A DNA stretch of 64,000 bases from JAEUHZ01 sp964552795 (GTDB taxonomy: Bacteria > Planctomycetota > UBA1135 > GCA-002686595): assembly GCA_964552795.1 (NCBI GenBank), contig CAZKIO010000004.1:62001-126000 (forward strand), written 5' to 3'. This document shows, piece after piece, positions 17,462-25,462 of this stretch. The number at the start of each line of letters is the position of its first letter. Within the stretch, counting starts at the first letter, position 1. Both the position numbers and the translations under genes were made by a program. Under the pieces are notes generated by a model. The model worked only from the letters and a program-made list of their open reading frames with translations, searched no databases and was not told where the DNA came from.

Positions 17462-20317
17462 GTGACCACCCCTTCCGGCCCCTCCCTGCCGCGCGTCGTC
17501 GGTGGCTTCCGCCTCGTGCGCGAGCTGGGCCGCGGAGGCATGGGCATCGTCTACGAGGCCGAGGAGCTGTCCTCCAGGCGCATCGTCGCGCTGAAGGTCC
17601 TGGCCGCCGAGCTGGCCGTCGAGGGCGAGGCCTTCGAGCGCTTCCGTCGCGAAGCCAAGCTGGCGGCCTCGATCTCGGACGTCCGCTGCGTGTTCGTCTA
17701 CGGCGCGCACCAGATCGACGAGGCGCCGGCGATCTCGATGGAGCTGGTCGGCGGGCGCACGTTGCAGGAGCGCATCAACGCGGGCACGCCCATCCCGATC
17801 GAGACCGCCGTGCGCTGGACGCTCGACATCATCGACGGGCTGGAGGCCGCGCACGAGGTCGGCGTCCTGCACCGCGACGTCAAGCCGTCGAACTGCTTCC
17901 TGACCCCGGACGACCGGGTGAAGATCGGCGACTTCGGCCTCTCGCGATCGCTCGAACGCGACATCGAGCTCACGCAGTCGGGCCAGTTCCTCGGCTCGCC
18001 GCTGTACGCCAGCCCCGAGCAGGTGCGCGGTCGCGCGGTGGACGCGCGCAGCGACCAGTATTCTTGCGGTGCGACGCTCTACGCACTGCTCACGGGCCGC
18101 GCGCCCTTCGGCGGCTCCAACATCGGCGAAGTGCTGGCGCGGATCCTGTCCGAGCCGCCGCCGCGGCCCAGCTCGCTGCGCGCGGACATCCCGCTGGATC
18201 TCGAGAAGGTCCTGTTGCGCGCGGTCGACCGCGAGCCCGCGCGGCGCTTCAGGAGCCTGCAGGCCTTTCGCGAGGCGCTGGAGCCGTTCGCCGGCGGCGA
18301 GACCGTCGCGGCGCCGCGCCTGCGCCGGATCGGCGCGTGGCTCGTGGACGGGACCGTGGTCACGCTGGCCGTGGGCGCGCTGGTCGCCTACCTCAAGGCG
18401 CGCGAAGGCGACGTCGCGCCGGACCCCGACCGCCCGTGGATCCCGCTGCCTTTCTGGCTGCAGGCGCTCGCCTCGATGCTGCCGATCTTCTACTACGGCC
18501 TGCTCGAGGGGTGGCGCGGCAGCGCGCTCGGCAAGTGGCTGTTCGGACTGCGCGTCACGACGGTCGGCCCGGGCCCGGGCCTGCTCGCGCGCGCGCTCCT
18601 GCGGTCGACGATCTACGAGATCCCCGCGTTCGTGACCGTCGCCGCGATGTATCTCCTGGTCACGAGCCACAACGGTCAGGCGATCCTGAGCCTGACCGTG
18701 ACGCTGGCAGGGTTCGCGTTCCGCGCCTGCACGATGCGGCGGCGCAACGGCTGGCGCGGCCCGCACGAACTGTGGAGCGGGACCCGCGTCGTGCGCAGCG
18801 CGCTTGCGTTCCGCCGCGTGCGCCGCGTCGAACCGCCGCCGGAAGCCCAGGCAGAACCCGCCAGCGGGGTCCCCGGGCGCGTCGGCGAGTACCGCGTGCT
18901 GGGGGTGCGCGGCAACACGCGCAGCGGGCTGGTGCTCCACGCGCGCGACGAGCAGCTCGAGCGGAGCGTGTGGATCCAGCTGCGGGAAGCCGCCCCGGCC
19001 AGCAGCGACCTCCGGCGCGCGGTGGTGTTGCCCGCCCGCCTGCGCTGGCTGGAGTCCCTGCGCGTCGGCACGGTGGAGAGCGACATCTTCGAGGCGCCGG
19101 GCGGGTGCAGCCTGCGCGACCTCGAGGGGCGGGAGCTTGCCGTCGAGTGGCCGCTGATCGAACGCACGCTCTCGGCCTTGCTCGAGGAGCTCGTGCGTTG
19201 CGAGCGGGAAGCCGGACGGCCCTTGCGCTGGTCGCGCGGACAGATCTGGTTCGACCGTCAATGGAACGTGCGCCTGCTCGACGAGCCCCTGCTGCCCGAC
19301 GTCGAGTCCGACCTGTCCTCGCTGGACGTCCTGGCGGTGACCGCGCGCGCGCTGGTCGGAAGCGGCAAGCGCCGGGAACTGCCCGCGGATCTGCCGCTGC
19401 ACGCCGAGCCGCTGATGCGCGCCCTGCTGGGATCCGGCCCGCCGTTCCCCGATCTCGAGGCCGTGCGCGCGCAGATCGCCGCCAGCCAAGCCGAGCCGGC
19501 CAGCATCGATGCCAACTCGCGCTGGGGTCAACTGGCCGTCGGCTCGCTGCTCCTCACGCTCATGGTCGGCCTGGGGATGGTCTTGTACCTGATCATCGTC
19601 GACTTCATGCCGCACGCGATCGAAGTCGGCACGCTGCTGAAGGAATTGCGCGACGACAAGGTCGCCGTCGCCGTCGAGGGGATCGACCCGCCGGCGCTCG
19701 ACGAGGCGGGCGTGCGCGATCGCCAGCTCGTGCTCTCCTACGAGCTCACGCACGGCTGGGGCGGGACCCTGCTCAACCAGATGGACGAGGAACGGATCGC
19801 GCTGTGCGACGCGGCGCGCAAGGCGTTCCCCAGCCCGAGCGACGAGGAGATGCGCGCGGCGCAGGAGCGGATCCTGGCCGAACGCAGTCGCGCCTCGGGT
19901 GGAACCGCGCCCGGACACCCGCCCGAACTGGAGTTCATCCGGTCCTCCAAGCCGTCCTGGGCGCTCGTCTTGTTCGGCGCCAGCGGCAGCGCGACGTGGG
20001 CCCTGACGGCGCTGTTCTCGTGCATCCTCTGGCCCGCCGGCCTGTCGTTCCGTCTGTTCGGCCTCGCGCTGCGGCGCCGCAACGGCCGGCGTGCGGGGCG
20101 CTGGTTCGGTCTGGCGCGCGCCATGCTGATCGCGGTGCCGCTGGCCGCCGCCTACACGAGCGCCAGCACCCTCCTCGTGACGGGCAGCCCGGTCGCTGCC
20201 TGGCTCGTGTTCGGGGTCACGGCCGCCGTGCACGCGATCGGCGTGGGCCTGGCGATCCTGCACCCCTCGCGAGGGCCGATCGACCGGCTGCTCGGATCGC
20301 GCATCGTGCCGCGCTGA
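17462..20317 (+). CDS. Ser/Thr kinase fused to RDD membrane domains and a pseudokinase-like domain
   Basis: The protein has 951 residues. Residues 16-278 are a complete Hanks-type kinase: GRGGMGIVYEAE at 23-34, Lys45 in ALKVL, HRDVKPSN with Asp139, and DFG at 157-159. Residues about 286-445 are an RDD-type membrane domain (RRIGAWLVDGTVV, GSALGKWLFGLRV) with several helices. Residues about 474-675 look like a degenerate second kinase: GEYRVLGV at the start, no Lys in the WIQLRE strand, and LRWSRGQ in place of the catalytic loop. An LLDEPL there retains only the DFG aspartate position (Asp607). The remainder (about 690-951) is membrane-spanning, with another RDD-like RRRNGRRAGRW. The GTG start is supported by TAGAAT 9 bases upstream. 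Targets are unknown. Confidence 0.9.
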   Translation: MTTPSGPSLPRVVGGFRLVRELGRGGMGIVYEAEELSSRRIVALKVLAAELAVEGEAFERFRREAKLAASISDVRCVFVYGAHQIDEAPAISMELVGGRTLQERINAGTPIPIETAVRWTLDIIDGLEAAHEVGVLHRDVKPSNCFLTPDDRVKIGDFGLSRSLERDIELTQSGQFLGSPLYASPEQVRGRAVDARSDQYSCGATLYALLTGRAPFGGSNIGEVLARILSEPPPRPSSLRADIPLDLEKVLLRAVDREPARRFRSLQAFREALEPFAGGETVAAPRLRRIGAWLVDGTVVTLAVGALVAYLKAREGDVAPDPDRPWIPLPFWLQALASMLPIFYYGLLEGWRGSALGKWLFGLRVTTVGPGPGLLARALLRSTIYEIPAFVTVAAMYLLVTSHNGQAILSLTVTLAGFAFRACTMRRRNGWRGPHELWSGTRVVRSALAFRRVRRVEPPPEAQAEPASGVPGRVGEYRVLGVRGNTRSGLVLHARDEQLERSVWIQLREAAPASSDLRRAVVLPARLRWLESLRVGTVESDIFEAPGGCSLRDLEGRELAVEWPLIERTLSALLEELVRCEREAGRPLRWSRGQIWFDRQWNVRLLDEPLLPDVESDLSSLDVLAVTARALVGSGKRRELPADLPLHAEPLMRALLGSGPPFPDLEAVRAQIAASQAEPASIDANSRWGQLAVGSLLLTLMVGLGMVLYLIIVDFMPHAIEVGTLLKELRDDKVAVAVEGIDPPALDEAGVRDRQLVLSYELTHGWGGTLLNQMDEERIALCDAARKAFPSPSDEEMRAAQERILAERSRASGGTAPGHPPELEFIRSSKPSWALVLFGASGSATWALTALFSCILWPAGLSFRLFGLALRRRNGRRAGRWFGLARAMLIAVPLAAAYTSASTLLVTGSPVAAWLVFGVTAAVHAIGVGLAILHPSRGPIDRLLGSRIVPR

Positions 20318-20323
20318 ACGACG

Positions 20324-20356
20324 GCCCCCGGCGCCGCACGCCGCGGCACCGGGGGC
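20324..20356. terminator. Bidirectional hairpin between kinase and HEAT genes
   Basis: The 14-base arm at 20324-20337 pairs with 20343-20356 with a single mismatch around loop ACGCC. It sits 6 bases after the kinase stop and 22 bases before the convergent stop. Confidence 0.6.
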
Positions 20357-20378
20357 TGCGAGGGCTTCGTCGGCCGGA

Positions 20379-22589
20379 TCAGAACGTCGTCTGGAACAAG
20401 GACTGCGTCCAGTCCGCCATCACGGTGTAGTTCATCTTGCGCGAGGCATCGCCCAGCGCCAGTTGCCGCGATCGCGCCAGCAGCATGCCCATGCCCTCGA
20501 TCGAGGATGCGAGGCGCACCTTGGAGCCCTCGCGGCTCGCGGAGAGGTCGCTCAGCACCCCCAGTGCCTCCGGCGTGCCGTGGAACGCCAGCGCGGTCGC
20601 GGCCAGCCCTTGCAGGGCCGGCTCGGCCAGCCGGTCCATCGATGCGCGCATCTCCACGGCGTCCCGCGGATCCCCCACGATCCCCAGGGCCTGCGCGATG
20701 CCGACGCGCGCCAGCGGGCTGCTCTCCAGCGGCAGCCGTGCGCGCAGCGCCTCGGCGGAGCGCGGGTCGCCGATCAGCGCCAGCGCGGTCGCGGCGTACA
20801 TGCGCTGGCGTGCATCGGCGGCGTCCGACAGCGACTTCACGAGTTGCGGCACGGACTGGTCGTCGCGCAGGAGGCCGCTGGCGATCCAGTAGGCGGCGTG
20901 CGCGTCGCGGTTCTTCTCCTGCGCGAGCGCGTCGCGCACCGCGCGCGACGTCTCGACGTCCTGCGTCCGGTACGCCAGCACGCCCAGCCCCAGCGCCGCC
21001 CAGCGGCGCTGGCCGCGTTCGCCGTCCGCGAGCACCTTGGTCAGGAAGGCGTGCGCCTTGGCGCCGCCGACGCGTCCGATCGCGATCAGGATCAGGCCGC
21101 GCGTCATGGGCTCCGCTTCGAGTTCGTGCGCGGTCTGCAGCGCCGGCAGGACCAGCGCGTTGCCGCTGGTGCCCAGGGCCTGCGCCGCCGAACGGCGCAG
21201 GTCGATCCGCGCGTTCGACAACATGTGCTGCAGCTTCGACAGGACCGCGGGATCCTGGGTCGAGCTGAGCGCCTCGACCGCGCGGCAGCGCACGCCGGGG
21301 CTCTGGTCCTCGTCCTGTGCGAGGTCCAGCGCCAGGCGTTCGAGCGCCTCGCCCGGCGCGATCATGTGGTGCAGCATCGCCGCCTCGGGCAGGCTGTCGC
21401 GCTCCGACTTGGTGCGCTCGCGCGCGATCGAGGCCACGGCGACGTCCATCGGCTCGGAGAAGCCCGCGCGGCGCGCGAGCGCCAGCGCGACCACGGCGTA
21501 CGAGCGCGCGTAGGGCGAGATCGCGGACTTGCTCTCCGCGAGGTGCGTGCCGGTGCGGGCGATCAAGAACAGCGCGGCCGCCGCGCGCGGCGAGCCGGTC
21601 GCGCCCAGCGCGAGGATCGCGCGGTGGCGGACCTCCTGGCTGGAATCGCCGAGCAGCGCGAGCAGCGGCTCGATCGCATCGGCGCTGCCCGTCTGCCCCA
21701 GCGCCGTGGCCGCGGCGCTGCGCACGCTGGAGTCGGCGTGGGCCACGCCCTCCAGGAAGCGCGGCAGGCTGGAGCGGCGCGCGCGCTCGATCGCCTCGCG
21801 CAGCGCCCCCGCGGCGTCCTCGCCGGTGACCGGCGTGTTGGCCAGCGTCAGGCGGTTGGGGACGAGGTACTCGAGCTTCGCGTACTCCCACCACAGCCAC
21901 CAGCCGTCGTCGTTCGTGATCGTCAGGCTCATGGTGGTCGGCGCGCCGCTGGGCGCCGGCGCGGAGCCGCCCGTGGTCGGCGCGGGTCCCGCGCCGGCGG
22001 GCGTGGGCGCGCGGCCCGTGCTCGATCCACCGGGGGCGGCGGGCACCGGTGCAGCGCCGCCGGTCGCGCCGCCGGCAGGGGTCGCCGTGTCGCCGGGGCC
22101 GCCCCAACCGTCCCGCGACGGGATGCCCCGCCCGCCGTCGTCTCTCGGGGTCACCGCGATGGTCGGCACCTGGATCCGCGCCGCCTCGTCGAAGCCCAGG
22201 CCGTGGCGCGTCAGCCAGCGATCGAACTCGGCGTCCGTGCGCAGATCGAGGATCCAGGCGTGGTTCGCGTCCGCGCGCACGCGCTCGACGAGCGCATTCT
22301 CGCCCGTGACGTGCAGCAGCTCCGCGATCGCGCAGCGCCGGCCGCCGTCGTCGACGAACACCGGGCGACGCTCGCCCGGCTGAAGGTCCGCGCGGCCGAA
22401 GTCGCCGCGTTCGCGATACGCGCGCAGGGCGTCGATGAGCTGCGCGCGGCCGGCGCGCTGGGCGCTGCTCAGGCCCGCGGGCTCGGCGCGCAGGAGTTCG
22501 GCCTCGACGGTCGCGTAGTGGTTGCGCGCGATCTCGACCGGGGCGTCTTGCGCGGCCAGGGACAGGAGGATGGTGATCGGGAGGTGCAT
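20379..22589 (-). CDS. Secreted HEAT-repeat protein
   Basis: This 736-residue protein has a signal peptide (about residues 1-13). An N-terminal module (about 15-130) contains RRPVFVDDGGRRCAIAELL, a motif I have seen only as an uncharacterised cap. A low-complexity Pro/Ala/Gly/Thr linker (about 145-205) follows, then HEAT-like repeats of about 35 residues from 250 to the end, for example VRSAAATALGQTGSADAIEP and VRHRAILALGATGSPRAAAA. HEAT arrays scaffold protein contacts. A clear AAGGAG ribosome site lies 5 bases before the ATG. It is convergent with the kinase-RDD gene and separated from it by a hairpin. No enzymatic residue is evident. Confidence 0.85.
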   Translation of the reverse strand: MHLPITILLSLAAQDAPVEIARNHYATVEAELLRAEPAGLSSAQRAGRAQLIDALRAYRERGDFGRADLQPGERRPVFVDDGGRRCAIAELLHVTGENALVERVRADANHAWILDLRTDAEFDRWLTRHGLGFDEAARIQVPTIAVTPRDDGGRGIPSRDGWGGPGDTATPAGGATGGAAPVPAAPGGSSTGRAPTPAGAGPAPTTGGSAPAPSGAPTTMSLTITNDDGWWLWWEYAKLEYLVPNRLTLANTPVTGEDAAGALREAIERARRSSLPRFLEGVAHADSSVRSAAATALGQTGSADAIEPLLALLGDSSQEVRHRAILALGATGSPRAAAALFLIARTGTHLAESKSAISPYARSYAVVALALARRAGFSEPMDVAVASIARERTKSERDSLPEAAMLHHMIAPGEALERLALDLAQDEDQSPGVRCRAVEALSSTQDPAVLSKLQHMLSNARIDLRRSAAQALGTSGNALVLPALQTAHELEAEPMTRGLILIAIGRVGGAKAHAFLTKVLADGERGQRRWAALGLGVLAYRTQDVETSRAVRDALAQEKNRDAHAAYWIASGLLRDDQSVPQLVKSLSDAADARQRMYAATALALIGDPRSAEALRARLPLESSPLARVGIAQALGIVGDPRDAVEMRASMDRLAEPALQGLAATALAFHGTPEALGVLSDLSASREGSKVRLASSIEGMGMLLARSRQLALGDASRKMNYTVMADWTQSLFQTTF

Positions 22590-22706
22590 CGTTGCTCCTT
22601 GGGGCTCGGGTGCCTGCTGGGGCGCTGCCCTTCACAACCTCCATACCGTCGGCACCCGGGAGCGGAACGAACCTCGGCAGCGCTCGCTCGCGATTCACCC
22701 AAGTCA

Positions 22707-22726
22707 CGCAAAGACAAGTCTTTACG
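22707..22726 (-). promoter_or_regulatory. AT-rich dyad between ilvE and the HEAT gene
   Basis: The arms CGCAAAGAC and GTCTTTACG (8 of 9 paired) flank AA. This is an unusually AT-rich palindrome for this DNA. It lies between two minus-strand genes and could be an operator or the terminator of ilvE. The rest of 22590-22808 holds no gene. Confidence 0.3.
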
Positions 22727-22808
22727 CAGCCCACGGCACTCGCCGATCGGTCCGGGACAGCTCACCGAAACCGCACGCGGCCGTTGCGTTTCCGGAACAC
22801 GACCGCCG

Positions 22809-23789
22809 TCAGGAGGTCCGCCCGGGCTCCCGCTCCGCGGCGGCGGCCGGCGGCTGCCTCGCCGCCTTGGGCACCAGGGTGAGCCAGTTGTGCTGGTCGG
22901 CGATCGTCCCGCGCGCGATCGCGAAGTAGCGCTCCTGGATGCGCTGCGTGATCGGCCCGCGCTTGCCGCCGCCGACCGGCTTGCCGTCGACGCTGCGGAT
23001 CGGCGTCACCTCGGCGACCGTCCCGGTGAAGAACGCCTCGTCGGCGGTGTGCAGCATCTCGCGCGCGATCCGCTGCTCCGCGACGGGCACGGAGAGGTCG
23101 CGCGCGAGCTGGATCGCGCAGGCGCGAGTGACCCCCGCCAGGATCGAGGCGCCGACCGGCGGCGTGTAGATCGTGCCGTCCTGGACGACGAACACGTTCT
23201 GCCCGCTGCCCTCGGCGACGTAGCCGTCGACGTCGAGCACGAGGCCCTCGTGGTAGCCGTGGCGGCGCGCCTCCATCACGACGAGCGCGCTGTTGACGTA
23301 GTTGCCGCCGCACTTGGCCATCGCCGGCAGCGTGTCGGGGGCCATCCGCCGCCAGCTCGACACGCCGACGTCGATCCCCTGCTCCAGGATCTCCTTCTCG
23401 CGCTCCTTGACCCACGGAAACGTCGCGATCATGACCTGGACCGGAGCGTTCTCCGGCGAGATGCCCAGCGCGCCGTAGCCGCGGAAGACGAGCGGCCGGA
23501 TGTAGCCGGCCGCGTTGCCGTTCTCGCGCACGGTCTCGAGGATCGCCTCGCGGATCCGCTCGTGCGGGAACGGGATCGGCAGGTGCACGATCTTGCACGA
23601 ATGGAACAGGCGCGCGACGTGGCGGTCCAGGCCCAGGATCGCCGTGCCGCGCGCGTTGGCGTACGCGCGGATGCCCTCGAACGCGCTCGTGCCGTAGTGC
23701 AGGGCGTGCGACAGCACGTGCACCTGCGCCTTGTCCCAGGGGACCAGCGCGCCGTCGAACCAGATCCAGGCCTGCGGAGTCGGTTTCAT
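22809..23789 (-). CDS. ilvE: Branched-chain amino acid aminotransferase
   Basis: This 326-residue fold-type IV PLP enzyme transaminates valine, leucine and isoleucine with 2-oxoglutarate. Family marks include WDKAQVHVLSHALHYGTSAF at the start, the PLP-binding Lys159 in MAKCGGNYVNS, LDVDGYVAEGSGQNVF, and EAFFTGTVAEVTPI near the C-terminal phosphate-binding region. Length fits bacterial IlvE (about 305-330), with a Pro/Ala-rich tail. ATG 23789 is chosen because the conserved first strand begins there and TAGACT lies 11 bases upstream. Other branched-chain genes are not in the window. Confidence 0.95.
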   Translation of the reverse strand: MKPTPQAWIWFDGALVPWDKAQVHVLSHALHYGTSAFEGIRAYANARGTAILGLDRHVARLFHSCKIVHLPIPFPHERIREAILETVRENGNAAGYIRPLVFRGYGALGISPENAPVQVMIATFPWVKEREKEILEQGIDVGVSSWRRMAPDTLPAMAKCGGNYVNSALVVMEARRHGYHEGLVLDVDGYVAEGSGQNVFVVQDGTIYTPPVGASILAGVTRACAIQLARDLSVPVAEQRIAREMLHTADEAFFTGTVAEVTPIRSVDGKPVGGGKRGPITQRIQERYFAIARGTIADQHNWLTLVPKAARQPPAAAAEREPGRTS

Positions 23790-23800
23790 GGGTGGCCCAG

Positions 23801-23806
23801 AGTCTA
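23801..23806 (-). promoter_or_regulatory. Candidate -10 box (TAGACT) of ilvE
   Basis: TAGACT on the minus strand lies 11 bases before the ilvE ATG. No Shine-Dalgarno site is visible. Confidence 0.4.
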
Positions 23807-23879
23807 GCGCTCGGGCCGCGACGCCGGTCCCGCCATCCGCGGCGCGCGTTGCGCGGCGGGAACCTGGAGCGCCGGCTGC

Positions 23880-23885
23880 TAGAAT
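23880..23885 (+). promoter_or_regulatory. Candidate -10 box (TAGAAT) of the 23893-25366 gene pair
   Basis: TAGAAT lies 7 bases before the ATG at 23893, preceded by CTGC. No ribosome site is present. This is one of the clearest members of the leaderless-type class in the window. Confidence 0.5.
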
Positions 23886-23892
23886 CGCCCGC

Positions 23893-24165
23893 ATGACCTC
23901 GATCGCATCCGCACCGCACGGCCTGAACCTCGCCATCGAGACGAAGTCCGGCCGCGTCATCATCGGCCGCTTCGACAGCACCAACGGATTCCAGGTCGTG
24001 ATGCACGACGTCGACGTGTGGGATCCGCCGCCGGGCGCCGATCCCGAGCAGTACATCCGCGAGTCCGCCACCTACGGCGTGGACGTCAAGCAGCGCGACT
24101 TCGCGTTCGATGCCAGCCAGGTCGTGCGCTGGCGCAAGCTGGGCGAGATACCCAAGCTGGCCTGA
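23893..24165 (+). CDS. Small conserved-looking protein of unknown function
   Basis: I do not recognise this 90-residue soluble protein. It is beta-rich at the start, with LNLAIETKSGRVIIGRFDST and NGFQVVMHDVDVWD. That could suggest a small barrel of the SH3/Sm kind, with a charged C-terminal segment KQRDFAFDASQVVRWRKL. There is no signal peptide or Cys. The start follows TAGAAT by 7 bases. It ends 7 bases before the FIST-domain gene and is surely co-transcribed with it, so a shared signalling role is a reasonable guess. Coding is supported by strong third-position GC and by the tight spacing. Confidence 0.75.
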   Translation: MTSIASAPHGLNLAIETKSGRVIIGRFDSTNGFQVVMHDVDVWDPPPGADPEQYIRESATYGVDVKQRDFAFDASQVVRWRKLGEIPKLA

Positions 24166-24172
24166 CCCCGCC

Positions 24173-25366
24173 ATGGCCGCACCCCGCTTCGCCAGCGCGC
24201 TGTCCACGCGATCCGTCCACCGTGACGCGTTCCGCGAAGTGACCGAGAAGGTCGAGCAGGGCCTCGACGGCGCGCGACCCGACCTGGTCGCCGCGTTCGT
24301 GTCGCACCACCACGGCGACGCGATCGAGGACCTGGGCCCGCGCCTGGCGGAGGCGCTGGAGGCCGACGTGCTGATCGGCTGCACGGGCGAGTCGATCGTC
24401 AGCGCGACGCGCGAGATCGAGTCGTCGCCGGCCCTGTCGGTGTGGGCGGCCGCGCTGCCCGACACCGAGGTGCGCCCGTTCGTGGTCAGCGCCGCGCTGG
24501 AGGGCGAGGCCGCGATCCGTTTCGAGGGCATGCCGCGCGTGAAGGATTCCCGGCGCGCGTCGATCCTGCTGCTCGCCGATCCGTACACGTTTCCCGTCGC
24601 GGAGTTCCTCGAGATCCTGAACGACAAGCTGCCCGGCGTGCCGGCGATGGGCGGCATGGCCAGCGGCGGCTCGGGGCCGGGCCAGAACCTCTTGTTCCAC
24701 CGCGGCGGGCTCGTCGAGGGCGGCGCGATCGGCGCCGTGCTCGAGGGCGCGGTCGAGATCCAGCCGGTCGTCAGCCAGGGTTGCCGGCCCGTCGGCAAGC
24801 CGTTCGTCATCACGAGCTGCCGCGACAACTTCATCCTCAAGCTCGCCGGCCGCCCGGCGCTGGAGGTGCTCGTCGAGGTGCTGAAGTCGCTGCCTCCGGC
24901 CGACCAGGCCCTGCTGCAGAGGGGTCCGTTCCTGGGCCTCGCCGTCGATCCGCGCAAGAGCACGTTCGAACGCGGCGATTTCCTCGTGCGCGGGATCCTG
25001 GGCCTGGAGAAGGAGCAGGCCGCGATCGCGGTCGCCGACGGCTCGGTCCGCAACGGCATGACGGTCCAGTTCCTCGTGCGCGACGCCGATTCGGCGGGCG
25101 AGGACCTGGTCCACCTGCTGCGCGCGTCCAAGGTCGAGCCCGGCGCATCGCCGGCATCGGTCGGCGCGCTGGTGTTCTCGTGCAACGGCCGCGGCTCGCG
25201 CATGTTCGACAAGCCCGATCACGACATCGGCTGCCTGAACACCAGCTTCGGAATGCCGATTCCGACCGCCGGATTCTTCGCGGCCGGCGAGGTCGGACCA
25301 GTCGGCGGCCGCAACTACCTGCACGGTTTCACAGCCAGCGTCGCCCTGTTCCGCAGCCGCTCGTAG
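24173..25366 (+). CDS. FIST domain sensory protein
   Basis: This 397-residue protein has an N-terminal FIST domain (about 10-215) and a C-terminal FIST_C domain (about 220-385). Signatures include LIGCTGESIVS, PAMGGMASGG and, near the end, SCNGRGSRMF followed by GFFAAGEVGPVGGRNYLHGFT. FIST domains bind small ligands, thought to be amino acids, in signal-transduction proteins. Here no output domain is fused, so it must act through a partner such as the 90-residue protein 7 bases upstream. It has no Shine-Dalgarno site, and translation is likely coupled. It has no transmembrane segment. Confidence 0.9.
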   Translation: MAAPRFASALSTRSVHRDAFREVTEKVEQGLDGARPDLVAAFVSHHHGDAIEDLGPRLAEALEADVLIGCTGESIVSATREIESSPALSVWAAALPDTEVRPFVVSAALEGEAAIRFEGMPRVKDSRRASILLLADPYTFPVAEFLEILNDKLPGVPAMGGMASGGSGPGQNLLFHRGGLVEGGAIGAVLEGAVEIQPVVSQGCRPVGKPFVITSCRDNFILKLAGRPALEVLVEVLKSLPPADQALLQRGPFLGLAVDPRKSTFERGDFLVRGILGLEKEQAAIAVADGSVRNGMTVQFLVRDADSAGEDLVHLLRASKVEPGASPASVGALVFSCNGRGSRMFDKPDHDIGCLNTSFGMPIPTAGFFAAGEVGPVGGRNYLHGFTASVALFRSRS

Positions 25367-25462
25367 CGCCGCGCGCGACCGCCGGCCGGATCCAGAAACA
25401 TCCCGCGGATCCGCGCGCAGTGCGCCGGTCCCTCCCCGCGCTTCCAGCCGACGGAGTCCCCC

